Assembly: GCF_900564145.1 (NCBI RefSeq)
Contig: NZ_UOOB01000001.1
Coordinates: 1,401,732 to 1,465,731 of the forward strand
DNA: 64,000 nt
Source of the DNA: Comamonas sp. lk
GTDB taxonomy: Bacteria; Pseudomonadota; Gammaproteobacteria; Burkholderiales; Burkholderiaceae_C
Direction: 5' to 3'
Shown: positions 54,772-64,000 of the stretch, piece by piece
How positions within the stretch are numbered: position 1 is the stretch's first letter
Layout: each line of letters begins with the position of its first letter
Notes under the pieces: model-generated
Database searches by the model: none
What the model was told of the DNA's origin: nothing
The model's input: only the letters and a program-made list of their open reading frames with translations
Program-made: the position numbers and the translations under genes

Positions 54772-54785
54772 GAATGATTCAAGGG

Positions 54786-55076
54786 TCAAATGCCTTCTAC
54801 GCAGATCATGCGCATGATGGCGGCGCCTTCGCGCGCGGCCCGGGCCTTGCGGTACTCGGGTGAGTCGTGAAACGACTGGGCGGTTTCAAAGCTGGGAAAT
54901 TTCAGCACTACCACGCGCTCGGGTGCCCAGTCGCCTTCGAGCACGGCCACCTGGCCGCCGCGAATACAGACTTCGGCGCCGTGCACCTGCATGGCCTCGG
55001 TGCTCCATTTCCGGTACTCGTCATATTGCGTGGGGTTGGTGACCTCCACGTAAGCGATGATGTAGCCGCTGGCCAT
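54786..55076 (-). CDS. DUF1330 family protein
   Basis: A 96-residue ferredoxin-like alpha+beta-barrel protein of the DUF1330 family (ASGYIIAYVEVTNPTQYDEY, VVVLKFPSFETAQSFHDSPE). The family is related to dimeric barrel monooxygenase-like folds, but no activity is known. It starts two bases after the kdsA stop, so it is almost certainly co-transcribed and possibly coupled. Confidence 0.88.
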   Translation of the reverse strand: MASGYIIAYVEVTNPTQYDEYRKWSTEAMQVHGAEVCIRGGQVAVLEGDWAPERVVVLKFPSFETAQSFHDSPEYRKARAAREGAAIMRMICVEGI

Positions 55077-55078
55077 GT

Positions 55079-55936
55079 TCAGGCTCCGAATTGGTTTTCG
55101 AGGAAACCGTTGCGCTTGGTCACATCGTCCAGCGCCACCAGCGTCTCCAGCAGCGCTTTCATATGCTTGAGCGGCACGGCATTGGGGCCGTCGGAGAGCG
55201 CGTTGCTGGGATCGGGATGGGTTTCCATGAACAGACCTGCCACGCCCACTGCAACCGCTGCGCGGGACAGCACAGGCACCATCTCACGCATGCCGCCGCT
55301 GGAGGTGCCGTTGCCGCCGGGCAGCTGCACGCTGTGGGTGGCGTCAAACACCACGGGAGCCTGGGTCTCGCGCATGATGGCCAGCGAACGCATATCGCTG
55401 ACCAGGTTGTTGTAGCCAAAGCTGGCGCCGCGCTCGCAGGCGGTGAAGCTGTCTGCAGGCAGACCTGCTTCCAGGGCGGCAGCGCGGGCCTTGTCGATGA
55501 CGTTCTTCATATCGTGAGGCGCCAGGAACTGGCCCTTCTTGATATTGACCGGCTTGCCCGACTGGGCCACGGCGCGGATGAAATCCGTCTGGCGGCACAG
55601 AAAGGCAGGGGTTTGCAGCATGTCCACGATGGAGGCCACATAAGGCACTTCTTCGACGGTGTGCACATCGGTGAGGATGGGCACGTTCAATTCCTTCTTC
55701 ACCTTGGCCAGGATTTCCAGGCCTTTTTCCATGCCTGGGCCGCGAAAGCTGGTGCCCGAGGAACGGTTGGCCTTGTCAAAGCTGCTCTTGAAGATGAAAT
55801 TGATGCCCAGGGACGAGGTGATTTCCTTGAGTTGCCCGGCCACGTCCATCTGCAGCTGCTCGGACTCGACCACGCAAGGGCCGGCGATCAGGAAAAAGCG
55901 TTGGTCAAGGCCGATGTCAAAGCCGCAGAGTTTCAT
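55079..55936 (-). CDS. kdsA: 3-deoxy-D-manno-octulosonate 8-phosphate synthase
   Basis: A 285-residue enzyme that condenses phosphoenolpyruvate with arabinose 5-phosphate for the Kdo of lipopolysaccharide. Conserved segments: [44 protein letters not shown] and [17 protein letters not shown]. The N-terminal IAGPCVVES has Cys21 where E. coli KdsA has Asn, and with the His, Glu and Asp ligands (DATHSVQ, METHPD, SDGPN) this indicates the metal-dependent class. It follows pyrG by 72 bases. Confidence 0.96.
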   Translation of the reverse strand: MKLCGFDIGLDQRFFLIAGPCVVESEQLQMDVAGQLKEITSSLGINFIFKSSFDKANRSSGTSFRGPGMEKGLEILAKVKKELNVPILTDVHTVEEVPYVASIVDMLQTPAFLCRQTDFIRAVAQSGKPVNIKKGQFLAPHDMKNVIDKARAAALEAGLPADSFTACERGASFGYNNLVSDMRSLAIMRETQAPVVFDATHSVQLPGGNGTSSGGMREMVPVLSRAAVAVGVAGLFMETHPDPSNALSDGPNAVPLKHMKALLETLVALDDVTKRNGFLENQFGA

Positions 55937-56008
55937 GGTGGGATCCTTAGGGAAATCAGTACCTAGCCCGTACCTGAGGGCAAGCCCTCAGGGTTCAAGC
56001 GATAAGGC

Positions 56009-57766
<1,758 letters not shown>

Positions 57767-57780
57767 CTAAATTGCACGCC

Positions 57781-59010
57781 ATGAATGACGTGTTCGCAGG
57801 CAAACATCTGGTGCTGGGCCTTTCCGGGGGCGTGGCTTGTTACAAATCGGCGCAATTGTGCCGTTTGCTGGTTCAGGCCGGCGCCACCGTGCAAGTGGTC
57901 ATGACCGAAGCCGCAGAGCAGTTCATGACCGCAGTCACCATGCAGGCACTGTCTGGGCGCGCAGTCTACACCTCCCAGTGGGATGTGCGCGAGCCCAACA
58001 ACATGCCCCATATCAATTTGAGCCGTGAGGCCGATGCCATTCTCATCGCGCCCTGCAGCGCCGACTTCATCGCTCGCCTGGTCCAGGGCCGCGCAGACGA
58101 GTTGCTCAGTCTGATATGTCTGGCCCGCCCCATGGACGGCGTGCCCTTGCTGCTGGCCCCGGCCATGAACCGAGAAATGTGGGCCCATCCTGCCACCCAG
58201 CGTAATCTGCGGCAGGTGGCTCTGGATGGCGCTCAGGTGCTGGGCGTGGGTACGGGCGAGCAAGCCTGTGGCGAAGTGGGTGACGGCCGCATGCTGGAGC
58301 CCGAAGAAATCATGCAGGAGCTGGCAGCCCACTTCACGGCCAAGCGCCTGCGCGGTCAGCGATTGCTGATCACGGCCGGCCCTACGTTTGAAGCGATTGA
58401 TCCGGTGCGCGGCATCACCAATCTCTCCAGCGGAAAGATGGGTTTTGCCATCGCCCGTGCGGCGCGAGAGGCGGGCGCCGAGGTCACGCTGGTGGCCGGC
58501 CCCGTGCACCTGCCCACTCCGCGCGGCGTGACGCGGCTCAATGTGCAATCGGCGCGCCAGATGCAGGAGGCCGTGCAGTCGCAAGTCTCGAATGCATCGA
58601 TTTTCATAGCTACTGCCGCAGTTGCAGACTGGCGTCCAGCCGAATTTTCGGATCAAAAGATCAAGAAAGACGGTTCGGGTGACGTACCAGCCCTGGGTTT
58701 CGTCGAGAACCCCGACATTCTGGCGGGCGTGGCCCAGTCCGCACAGGCGAAGTCCGGCAAGCTGTATTGCGTAGGCTTTGCGGCCGAAAGCCATGACCTG
58801 CTGCGCCATGCCAGCGCCAAGCGCCTGCGCAAAAGCGTGCCGCTGCTGGTGGGCAATATCGGCCCGGCCACCTTTGGCAAGGATGACAATGCTCTGGTGC
58901 TGATCGACGAGCAGGGCTCCAAGGAGCTGCCCCATGCCAGCAAGGACGTGCTGGCCCGTCAGCTGGTTGAAGAAATTGCGCAGCGCCTGGCTGCACCACT
59001 AGGAGTTTGA
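57781..59010 (+). CDS. coaBC: bifunctional phosphopantothenoylcysteine decarboxylase / synthetase
   Basis: A 409-residue coenzyme A biosynthesis enzyme. The FMN-binding decarboxylase half (residues ~1-190) has LGLSGGVACYKSAQL, the active-site His in NMPHINLSREAD, PAMNREMW and the redox Cys in GEQACGEVGDGRM. The synthetase half (~190-400) has LLITAGPTFEAIDPVRGITN, ATAAVADWRP and VGFAAESHD. ATG 57781 is chosen. Its stop lies one codon before the ATG of the next small gene, and dut follows, the common coaBC-dut order. Confidence 0.96.
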   Translation: MNDVFAGKHLVLGLSGGVACYKSAQLCRLLVQAGATVQVVMTEAAEQFMTAVTMQALSGRAVYTSQWDVREPNNMPHINLSREADAILIAPCSADFIARLVQGRADELLSLICLARPMDGVPLLLAPAMNREMWAHPATQRNLRQVALDGAQVLGVGTGEQACGEVGDGRMLEPEEIMQELAAHFTAKRLRGQRLLITAGPTFEAIDPVRGITNLSSGKMGFAIARAAREAGAEVTLVAGPVHLPTPRGVTRLNVQSARQMQEAVQSQVSNASIFIATAAVADWRPAEFSDQKIKKDGSGDVPALGFVENPDILAGVAQSAQAKSGKLYCVGFAAESHDLLRHASAKRLRKSVPLLVGNIGPATFGKDDNALVLIDEQGSKELPHASKDVLARQLVEEIAQRLAAPLGV

Positions 59011-59012
59011 TC

Positions 59013-59534
59013 ATGATTCCCGCCAGCTATGAAGGCCCGAGCAATGGTGACTATGTGGCTTATGTAGACAAGCTGCTGCGCACCAATCCCGAGTTTGTGC
59101 GCACCCAGCGTGCCATAGCGAGCGCGATCAACGATGCGGCGGAAACGCCGGGAGATCAGGCGGCTTCTCCTGCGGCCCTGCTGCGCGAGAAGCTGCAGAA
59201 AATTCGGGAAGCGGCCGAGCAAGCCCAGCGCGGCGGGGCCGCCAGGCCCGCAGCCAAGACACATTCCATGCAGACCGGTGCGGCGGCTCAGACGGCCCAG
59301 GGCCGCTCCAAGGCCGAAGCCAAGCGCCGCTATCAGGAAATTGAGCGCGAGATCGACGCCAAGAAGGCTGAGGCGACGCCCAAGCCTCGGCCCTGGATTC
59401 AGCCCTTCAGCATCTTTCTGGGCGTTGTGGGCATCGTGGTGAGCCAGTTCTCTCCCAGCTTTGGCAGCATGCTGTCGCTGATGGCCTTTCTGTCTCTGAT
59501 CAGCAATGTGCTGGCCAAGATCAAGAGCAAGTGA
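59013..59534 (+). CDS. hypothetical protein with C-terminal membrane anchor
   Basis: A 173-residue protein of unknown family. The N-terminal half is hydrophilic and helical (DYVAYVDKLLRTNPEFVRTQ), the middle is Ala/Gln-rich and probably coiled (KAEAKRRYQEIEREIDAKKA), and the C-terminus has two short hydrophobic segments (FSIFLGVVGIVVSQF, MLSLMAFLSLISNVL) that could form a hairpin anchor. AGGAG at 59001-59005 fits ATG 59013 at normal spacing. It sits between coaBC and dut. Confidence 0.65.
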   Translation: MIPASYEGPSNGDYVAYVDKLLRTNPEFVRTQRAIASAINDAAETPGDQAASPAALLREKLQKIREAAEQAQRGGAARPAAKTHSMQTGAAAQTAQGRSKAEAKRRYQEIEREIDAKKAEATPKPRPWIQPFSIFLGVVGIVVSQFSPSFGSMLSLMAFLSLISNVLAKIKSK

Positions 59535-59617
59535 AAGCTGGCGCCAGGCCTGCCACAATGGCGCCCTTCCATTTGCGACAGCCTCTGGCGCTGTTGCGTG
59601 ATTCAAGAACAAAGAAT

Positions 59618-59639
59618 GAGCTGCTGATGGCAGCTCTTT
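59618..59639 (+). terminator. hairpin between the small membrane protein gene and dut
   Basis: GAGCTGC-TGATG-GCAGCTC followed by TTT. The stem arms are identical to those of the terminator at 36637-36655. The short U-run suggests a weak terminator, so dut may be partly read through from coaBC. Confidence 0.55.
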
Positions 59640-59651
59640 CCAAAGGTAAGC

Positions 59652-60101
59652 ATGAAAGTTGATGTCAAGATCTTAGACGCGCGTCTGCGCGACAACCTCC
59701 CCGCATATGCCACGCCCGGCAGCGCCGGCCTGGATTTGCGCGCCTGCATCGATGCGCCCGTGGTGCTGGAGCCCGGCCAGTGGCAGCTGATTCCCACCGG
59801 CATGGCCATGCACCTCAAAGACCCCAATTACGCCGCCATGATCCTGCCGCGCTCGGGCATGGGCCACAAGCACGGCATCGTGCTGGGCAATCTGGTGGGT
59901 CTGATCGATTCGGATTACCAGGGCCAACTCATGGTCAGCGCCTGGAATCGCTCACAGACCACGTTCACGCTGCAGCCCATGGACCGTCTGGCCCAGCTGA
60001 TCATCGTGCCCGTGGTGCAAGCCCAGTTCAATCTGGTCGAAGACTTTGCCGCCGCCAGCGAGCGCGGTGAAGGCGGCTACGGCTCCACCGGCAAGCAATA
60101 A
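59652..60101 (+). CDS. dut: dUTP diphosphatase
   Basis: A 149-residue trimeric dUTPase producing dUMP and keeping uracil out of DNA. All five family motifs are visible: [50 protein letters not shown] and the C-terminal [10 protein letters not shown]. An AAAGGTAA ribosome site precedes the ATG. Confidence 0.97.
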   Translation: MKVDVKILDARLRDNLPAYATPGSAGLDLRACIDAPVVLEPGQWQLIPTGMAMHLKDPNYAAMILPRSGMGHKHGIVLGNLVGLIDSDYQGQLMVSAWNRSQTTFTLQPMDRLAQLIIVPVVQAQFNLVEDFAAASERGEGGYGSTGKQ

Positions 60102-60236
60102 GCCGGCGACAAAAGCAGGCGCAGCGGCAGCATTGCCGATGCCGCATGCGGTGTTGACCGGTGGCCTGTGCCGTGCATCGCATGGCACTGCGTTATGGAC
60201 CGGCTTTGGCCTGCGGCTATCAGCTGTTGCGCCAAG

Positions 60237-61727
60237 TCAGGCCTTGCGTCTGGCACCCGGCAGTGTCAACACCATGCGCAGCCCACCCAAAGGCGAGCTC
60301 AAGGCTTCTATGCTGCCGCCATAAGTCTGAACCAGGTCGCGCACGATATCGAGGCCAAGGCCTGCGCCCGGGCGCTGTTCGTCCAGCCGCTCGCCGCGCA
60401 TGAAGATGCGCTCGCGTTGCTCGGCGGCGATGCCTGGGCCGTCATCGTCAATGTTCAGCGTGATGTAGCGGCTGCTATCGACCGCTGGCTGAATCTGCAA
60501 CAGCACCAGCGACTGTGCCCATTTGCCCGCGTTGTCCAGCAGATTGCCCAACATTTCCATCAGGTCCTGCGTGTCGCCCTTGAAGTCCCAGTCCGAGGCA
60601 TCGCCTTGCAGCTCGAAACGTATGTCTCGCGCCGCATGCAGCTTGCTCATGGTGCGTACCAGAGACTGCAGCGGCTGCTCCAGCGGTGTGCGCAGGCCAT
60701 GGCCTTGCTGTGCTGCGGCGGCAGCGGCCCGTGCGCGGGCCAGGTGATGCTCGACCTGGCGGCTGGCGCTGGCAACCTGCTCGCGCACCAGAGTCGCCAG
60801 GGCATCGTCTTGCTGCGCCGCCGCGTTGCCCATGATGCTCAGCGGAGTGTTGACCGCATGGGCCAGATTGCCGGCCTGGGTGCGGGCGCGCTCCACCATC
60901 TGGGCATTCATGCGCAGCACATGGTTGAATTCCTGAACCAGAGGCATGATTTCCGTTGGGTGCTCGCCCTGGATTTCCGGGGCCTCGCCCTGGCTGACGG
61001 CTGCGAGTTGCCGCCGCAGTGCCGTCAGCGGTGCCAGCGCCAGCTGAAGTTGCACGACCACGGCGATGACCAGTCCTGCGGCCAGCACGCACAGGGCGGC
61101 AATCAGCATTTTGGTAAAGCGCTGCAGCGGAACGGCCAGCATGGCGGTATCGGCCGCCACCATCAGCCGCAAGACAGGGGCGTCAGTCTCTGGCAGCTGT
61201 ACGGTACGCGTCACCACCACCAGCCCATTGCCGTTGCCGTCGGACATATGGCCGTAGGTGGCCGGCGCATGCAAAGGGAGTGTGGGCTCCCAGGTCTTGT
61301 CGGCTTTGAACAGAGGCCAGTCCAGTGTCTGGTCCCAGAGCGAGCGCGAGCGCTGGATACCGGCATGCACCGTGGCCTGTCCTGTAGCGTCCAGCTGATC
61401 AACCTGCCAGTACATGCCAGACAGCGGTTGTTGCAGCAGCGGGTCGCCGGAAAACGGGGCGACCGTGATCTGCACGGGCTGGTCCATCTGAAAGCTCACT
61501 GCACCGCTCAGCCGGTCAAGCTTGGCGACGAGCTGAGAGCGCAGCTGCTGAGCCAGATGTTCGGCAAACAGCGCACGCAGCCCCCAGCCGGTCAGCAGGA
61601 GAGCGCCCAGAACCCAGATCAGGGTGCCGGTGAGCAGGCGCAGACGCAGAGAATTTTTCCAGGAGCCGGTATCGCGCTCATGGTGAGCTTGGCGGGCCAT
61701 GGTGGCGTGAATGGTGTGATCAGACAT
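60237..61727 (-). CDS. PhoQ-like sensor histidine kinase
   Basis: A 496-residue membrane sensor kinase. TM1 lies near residues 30-50 (LLTGTLIWVLGALLLTGW), a periplasmic sensor domain spans ~50-195, and TM2 lies near 205-230 (ALCVLAAGLVIAVVVQLQLAL), followed by a HAMP-like linker. The phospho-acceptor box is NLAHAVNTPLSIM, the PhoQ-type variant with Thr-Pro. The ATPase N-box reads NLLDNAGKWA and G-boxes DDDGPGI and GAGLGLDIV. ATG 61727 overlaps the regulator gene by eight bases, so the pair is coupled. Stimulus unknown. Confidence 0.9.
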   Translation of the reverse strand: MSDHTIHATMARQAHHERDTGSWKNSLRLRLLTGTLIWVLGALLLTGWGLRALFAEHLAQQLRSQLVAKLDRLSGAVSFQMDQPVQITVAPFSGDPLLQQPLSGMYWQVDQLDATGQATVHAGIQRSRSLWDQTLDWPLFKADKTWEPTLPLHAPATYGHMSDGNGNGLVVVTRTVQLPETDAPVLRLMVAADTAMLAVPLQRFTKMLIAALCVLAAGLVIAVVVQLQLALAPLTALRRQLAAVSQGEAPEIQGEHPTEIMPLVQEFNHVLRMNAQMVERARTQAGNLAHAVNTPLSIMGNAAAQQDDALATLVREQVASASRQVEHHLARARAAAAAAQQGHGLRTPLEQPLQSLVRTMSKLHAARDIRFELQGDASDWDFKGDTQDLMEMLGNLLDNAGKWAQSLVLLQIQPAVDSSRYITLNIDDDGPGIAAEQRERIFMRGERLDEQRPGAGLGLDIVRDLVQTYGGSIEALSSPLGGLRMVLTLPGARRKA

Positions 61728-62403
61728 GCTTGTTCTGGATTTCTTCGGGAGCCGCCAGGCGATAGCCCAGGCCGCGAACGGTTTCAATCGAGCCGGCGGG
61801 CAGCTTTTTTCTCAGCCGCCCCACAAAGACTTCAATGGTGTTGGAGTCGCGGTCGCTGTCCTGGGGGTAGATGTGCTCCGACAGTTCGGTGCGTGACACC
61901 ACGTTGTTCATGCGTTGCATCAACAGGGCCAGCACTTTGAACTCGTGGCTGGTCAACGTCAGTGCCTGACCCTCGACGGTGACTCTGGCCTGACGCGAAT
62001 CGAGGCTGATCGATCCGCATTGCCATAGAGCGCTGGCATGGGGGCTCAAGCGCCGCAGCAAGGCTCGCAGACGGGCCAGCAACTCTTCCATGTGAAAAGG
62101 TTTGGCCAGGTAGTCGTCGGCTCCTGCATCCATACCCGCCACTTTTTCATGCCAGGCACCGCGTGCCGTGAGTATCAGCACAGGCATGGTGCGGCCCTGC
62201 GCACGCCAGGCTCGCAGAACGCTCAGGCCATCGCGCACGGGAAGGCCCAGGTCCAGCACCGCGGCGTCAAAGCTTTCCACCTCTCCCAGATACTGGGCCG
62301 TCTCGCCATCGGCGGCCATCTCCACCGTATGGCCGGCTTGCTGCAGCGCCAGCAGCAACTGCTCGCGAAGCGTGGATTCATCCTCGATCAGCAGGATTCG
62401 CAT
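61720..62403 (-). CDS. OmpR/PhoP-family response regulator
   Basis: A 227-residue two-component regulator. The receiver domain has the acidic pair in LLIEDE, the phosphorylatable Asp in AVLDLGLPVRDG (residue ~51), Thr in LILTARG and Lys in LAKPF. The C-terminal winged helix (residues ~125-220) has SHEFKVLALLMQ and NTIEVFVGRLRKKL. It is the first gene of the kinase pair and 40 bases downstream of a PepSY protein gene on the same strand. Confidence 0.93.
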   Translation of the reverse strand: MRILLIEDESTLREQLLLALQQAGHTVEMAADGETAQYLGEVESFDAAVLDLGLPVRDGLSVLRAWRAQGRTMPVLILTARGAWHEKVAGMDAGADDYLAKPFHMEELLARLRALLRRLSPHASALWQCGSISLDSRQARVTVEGQALTLTSHEFKVLALLMQRMNNVVSRTELSEHIYPQDSDRDSNTIEVFVGRLRKKLPAGSIETVRGLGYRLAAPEEIQNKHV

Positions 62404-62443
62404 GCTTTGTCTCTTTCCTTGGATGATGACTTTTCCTGCTGCG

Positions 62444-62827
62444 TCATTTTTTGCGCTTCATGCTGATCAGGCTGCCGTCGCCGGCATCGATCTCGAGTTT
62501 GACCACCTTGCCGTCGCTTTGCAGCAGCCGGATTTCATAGACGAACCTGCCGTCATCGCGCTCGAATTCCACCTTGATCACCTGTCCTTGATATTGCTGT
62601 TCCACGCGGTCCAGCACCGTGCGCAGCGGCAGCACCTGGCCCTGGCGCAAGGCCTGGCGTGCCATTTCATGGTCGTTGTCGCCGGCATCGGAGGCGGTAG
62701 GCCATATGACCAACGTGGCAGCGCCCGCCAGTGCCAACAGCAGCGCAAGCAGTGCATGGCGTTTTCCGCTCTTGTGCGACGCGGTGCTTGAAGTGCGGTT
62801 GTGGTGTTGGTCAGGCAGAGTAGGCAT
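62444..62827 (-). CDS. PepSY domain protein (membrane-anchored)
   Basis: A 127-residue protein with an N-terminal hydrophobic helix (residues ~25-45, HALLALLLALAGAATLVIW) and one PepSY domain (~62-127: VLDRVEQQYQGQVIKVEFER, then LEIDAGDGSLISMKRK). PepSY domains are thought to modulate proteases or act as periplasmic regulatory modules. ATG 62827 is chosen; the longer frame to 63034 crosses into the divergent promoter region. It lies just upstream of the response-regulator gene and probably belongs to the same transcript. Confidence 0.85.
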   Translation of the reverse strand: MPTLPDQHHNRTSSTASHKSGKRHALLALLLALAGAATLVIWPTASDAGDNDHEMARQALRQGQVLPLRTVLDRVEQQYQGQVIKVEFERDDGRFVYEIRLLQSDGKVVKLEIDAGDGSLISMKRKK

Positions 62828-63028
62828 GGCTTGCTGGAAAAAGTGGTTAGCGAGGAAAAGCGGACTGGACGGCGGGTTGCAGCTGAGGTTATAGGCCGGG
62901 CAGGATGAATGAAAGCTGAACGCCGGCTTCAGAACCGGTTCAGCCAGGCTTGCGAACAATGGCCTCAACCCGTCGGAGCCAAGCGTCTTGGTTGCTGGCG
63001 AGGTCAAACCAGCCATAAGGAGCCTTCC

Positions 63029-63439
63029 ATGCACAGCCTACAAGCCGGCACTGCCGTCCATACCTTGACCTCCGAGCCATTGCGCAGGGCCAGCGCCGCG
63101 CCTGTTTCGGGCAGATCTTCCATGCGTCTGTGTTGTATCGCCCTGGCGGGAGCGGCGGCGCTCATGTCCGCTGGCGTTTGCCTGGCAGCACCGCAGGATT
63201 CCATGGCAGACAGGGCCACGGCATCGCTGGCCGCTGTGCGCGGCATGGCCTTGGGGCCGGCGCTGAGCATTCGCGAGGTATGCGACAGGCTGGAGAAGAT
63301 GGGCTATCGCGAGTTTCGGGAAGTCGAATGGGATGACGGCCGCTACAAGGTCAAGGCCACGGCCAACGATGGCCGCTTTGTGAAGCTGGATGTGGATGGC
63401 CGCAACGGCGATGTATTGCGTGTCCGTAGCCAAGACTAG
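63029..63439 (+). CDS. secreted PepSY-like protein
   Basis: A 136-residue protein divergent from the PepSY-regulator-kinase operon. The ATG at 63029 has AAGGAG six bases upstream. The N-terminal ~30 residues are hydrophilic, followed by a signal-like segment (MRLCCIALAGAAALMSAGV, cleavage near CLAAPQ); an internal start at 63122 would give a conventional signal peptide. The C-terminus is a PepSY-type domain (VCDRLEKMGYREFREVEWDD, VKLDVDGRNGDVLRV). Its pairing with the two-component genes suggests joint regulation. Confidence 0.8.
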   Translation: MHSLQAGTAVHTLTSEPLRRASAAPVSGRSSMRLCCIALAGAAALMSAGVCLAAPQDSMADRATASLAAVRGMALGPALSIREVCDRLEKMGYREFREVEWDDGRYKVKATANDGRFVKLDVDGRNGDVLRVRSQD

Positions 63440-63719
63440 ATGTCTATCGCTCTTTAATTAATAGCTAAAGGTGCTCGCCGAGAAAAGAGACTGAAGAGAG
63501 CTACTGAGAAAAACAAGCTGAAGCAAGCGCAGTCAGCTCTGATTTTCAGAGCGATGAAACAGCTTCCATACGATGAGTATTGTGAGCAAGTGTGAACGCT
63601 GTCGTCGCAACTGCCGGGTGAAACGTTGGAGTGGAAGTTTGAGCCCATTGGGCTTGCATACCCACTCACAACAGAAATTGCGGCGACAGCCAGTGGCCTT
63701 CGCCGGTCAGGAGATTCTC

Positions 63720-64000
63720 ATGAACGTCATTCAACGCTGGGGCCGAGTGGCCATGGTCGCCGGCATCGCGGCAGCTCTCTCAGCCTGTGTGGCCTATCCT
63801 CAGGGCAGCTATCAGAACGGCTACCCGGCACAGGGTAGTTATTCGCAGAGCGCCTATTCCGGCTCCGGTTTTCCCGCCACAACTCAGTCTTACCCGGTGG
63901 GCAGTGCTCCCGTTCAAACCTATCCGGCCCATAACTGCGGCTATAACAATCCCAACTGCTATTCGCAACAGCCTCAGCCGAATTATGTGCAACAAGGCCG
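63720..64000 (+). CDS. Tyr/Gly/Ser-rich lipoprotein (3'-truncated)
   Basis: The frame starts at ATG 63720 with AGGAG seven bases upstream and is open to the right edge (93 codons visible). The signal peptide MNVIQRWGRVAMVAGIAAAL ends in the lipobox LSAC, so it is a lipoprotein. The mature part is low-complexity and rich in Tyr, Gly, Ser, Gln and Pro (QGSYQNGYPAQGSYSQ), with two cysteines in NCGYNNPNC. Many proteins of this form carry a glycine-zipper 2TM domain at the C-terminus, which would lie outside the window; that is an inference. Confidence 0.8.
   Translation, partial: MNVIQRWGRVAMVAGIAAALSACVAYPQGSYQNGYPAQGSYSQSAYSGSGFPATTQSYPVGSAPVQTYPAHNCGYNNPNCYSQQPQPNYVQQG

Noticed and set aside
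54513-54782. 89-codon minus-strand frame upstream of eno
   Set aside because: It spans a palindrome copy and a terminator, with no ribosome site or family match.
63454-63669. 71-codon minus-strand frame between the PepSY gene and the last lipoprotein gene
   Set aside because: No hydrophobic segment, motif or ribosome site. The 280-base gap is more likely the promoter region of the lipoprotein gene.

Overview
The window is a chromosomal segment of a Gram-negative betaproteobacterium, very probably Comamonadaceae and Comamonas-like. Support: high GC by eye, a Burkholderiales-type nuo operon followed by DUF2818 and DUF1178 genes, the pyrG-kdsA-DUF1330-eno-ftsB cluster, three orphan Bug-type (tripartite tricarboxylate) binding proteins, and a short dispersed palindrome built on TTTGATAGCTnCTT...AAGC...CTATCAAA. 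The genus is an inference. I see no rRNA, tRNA, CRISPR array, insertion sequence or prophage.

Layout. 1-12453: 3' part of the complex I operon (nuoE partial, nuoF to nuoN), then DUF2818 and DUF1178 genes. 13094-17884: branched-chain amino-acid-type ABC transporter (two ATPases, binding protein, two permeases). 17938-22487: minus-strand three-gene operon resembling AttEFGH/LolCD-like exporters with a Tat-exported CrtC/AttH lipocalin-like protein. 22554-28569: miaA, a sulfatase co-transcribed with a Bug binding protein, a membrane-anchored alpha/beta hydrolase, a two-domain methylglyoxal synthase-like protein and a periplasmic cupin. 29035-34153: gdhA, divergent from an MFS transporter plus Asp/Glu/hydantoin-racemase-family gene, with an RpiR-type regulator beyond. 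34254-41589: mutL, two glycine-zipper lipoproteins flanking a DedA protein, amiC-tsaE and divergent queG. 41634-46801: AEC carrier, Bug protein, xerD, small Tat-exported oxidoreductase-like protein, Bug protein. 46889-49495: tandem duplicated EAL-HDOD proteins. 49738-57667: DUF455, gamma-carbonic anhydrase-like protein, Hsp33, an unknown gene, then ftsB, eno, DUF1330, kdsA and pyrG on the minus strand. 57781-60101: coaBC, small membrane protein, dut. 60237-63439: an OmpR/PhoQ-like two-component system flanked by two PepSY proteins. The last gene, a Tyr/Gly/Ser-rich lipoprotein, runs off the end.

Most of the window is conserved housekeeping DNA. I do not find a clear undescribed multi-gene system. 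The best leads are: a methylglyoxal synthase with a degenerate second copy of its own fold; a racemase-family protein lacking both catalytic cysteines, next to an MFS transporter and RpiR regulator with a series of GAAAT/ATTTC inverted repeats upstream; three GGTGCGC boxes at exact 21-bp spacing upstream of gdhA; a LivF ATPase with arginine in place of the Walker A lysine; the dispersed palindrome family; and tsaE/queG genes whose 5' coding ends overlap.
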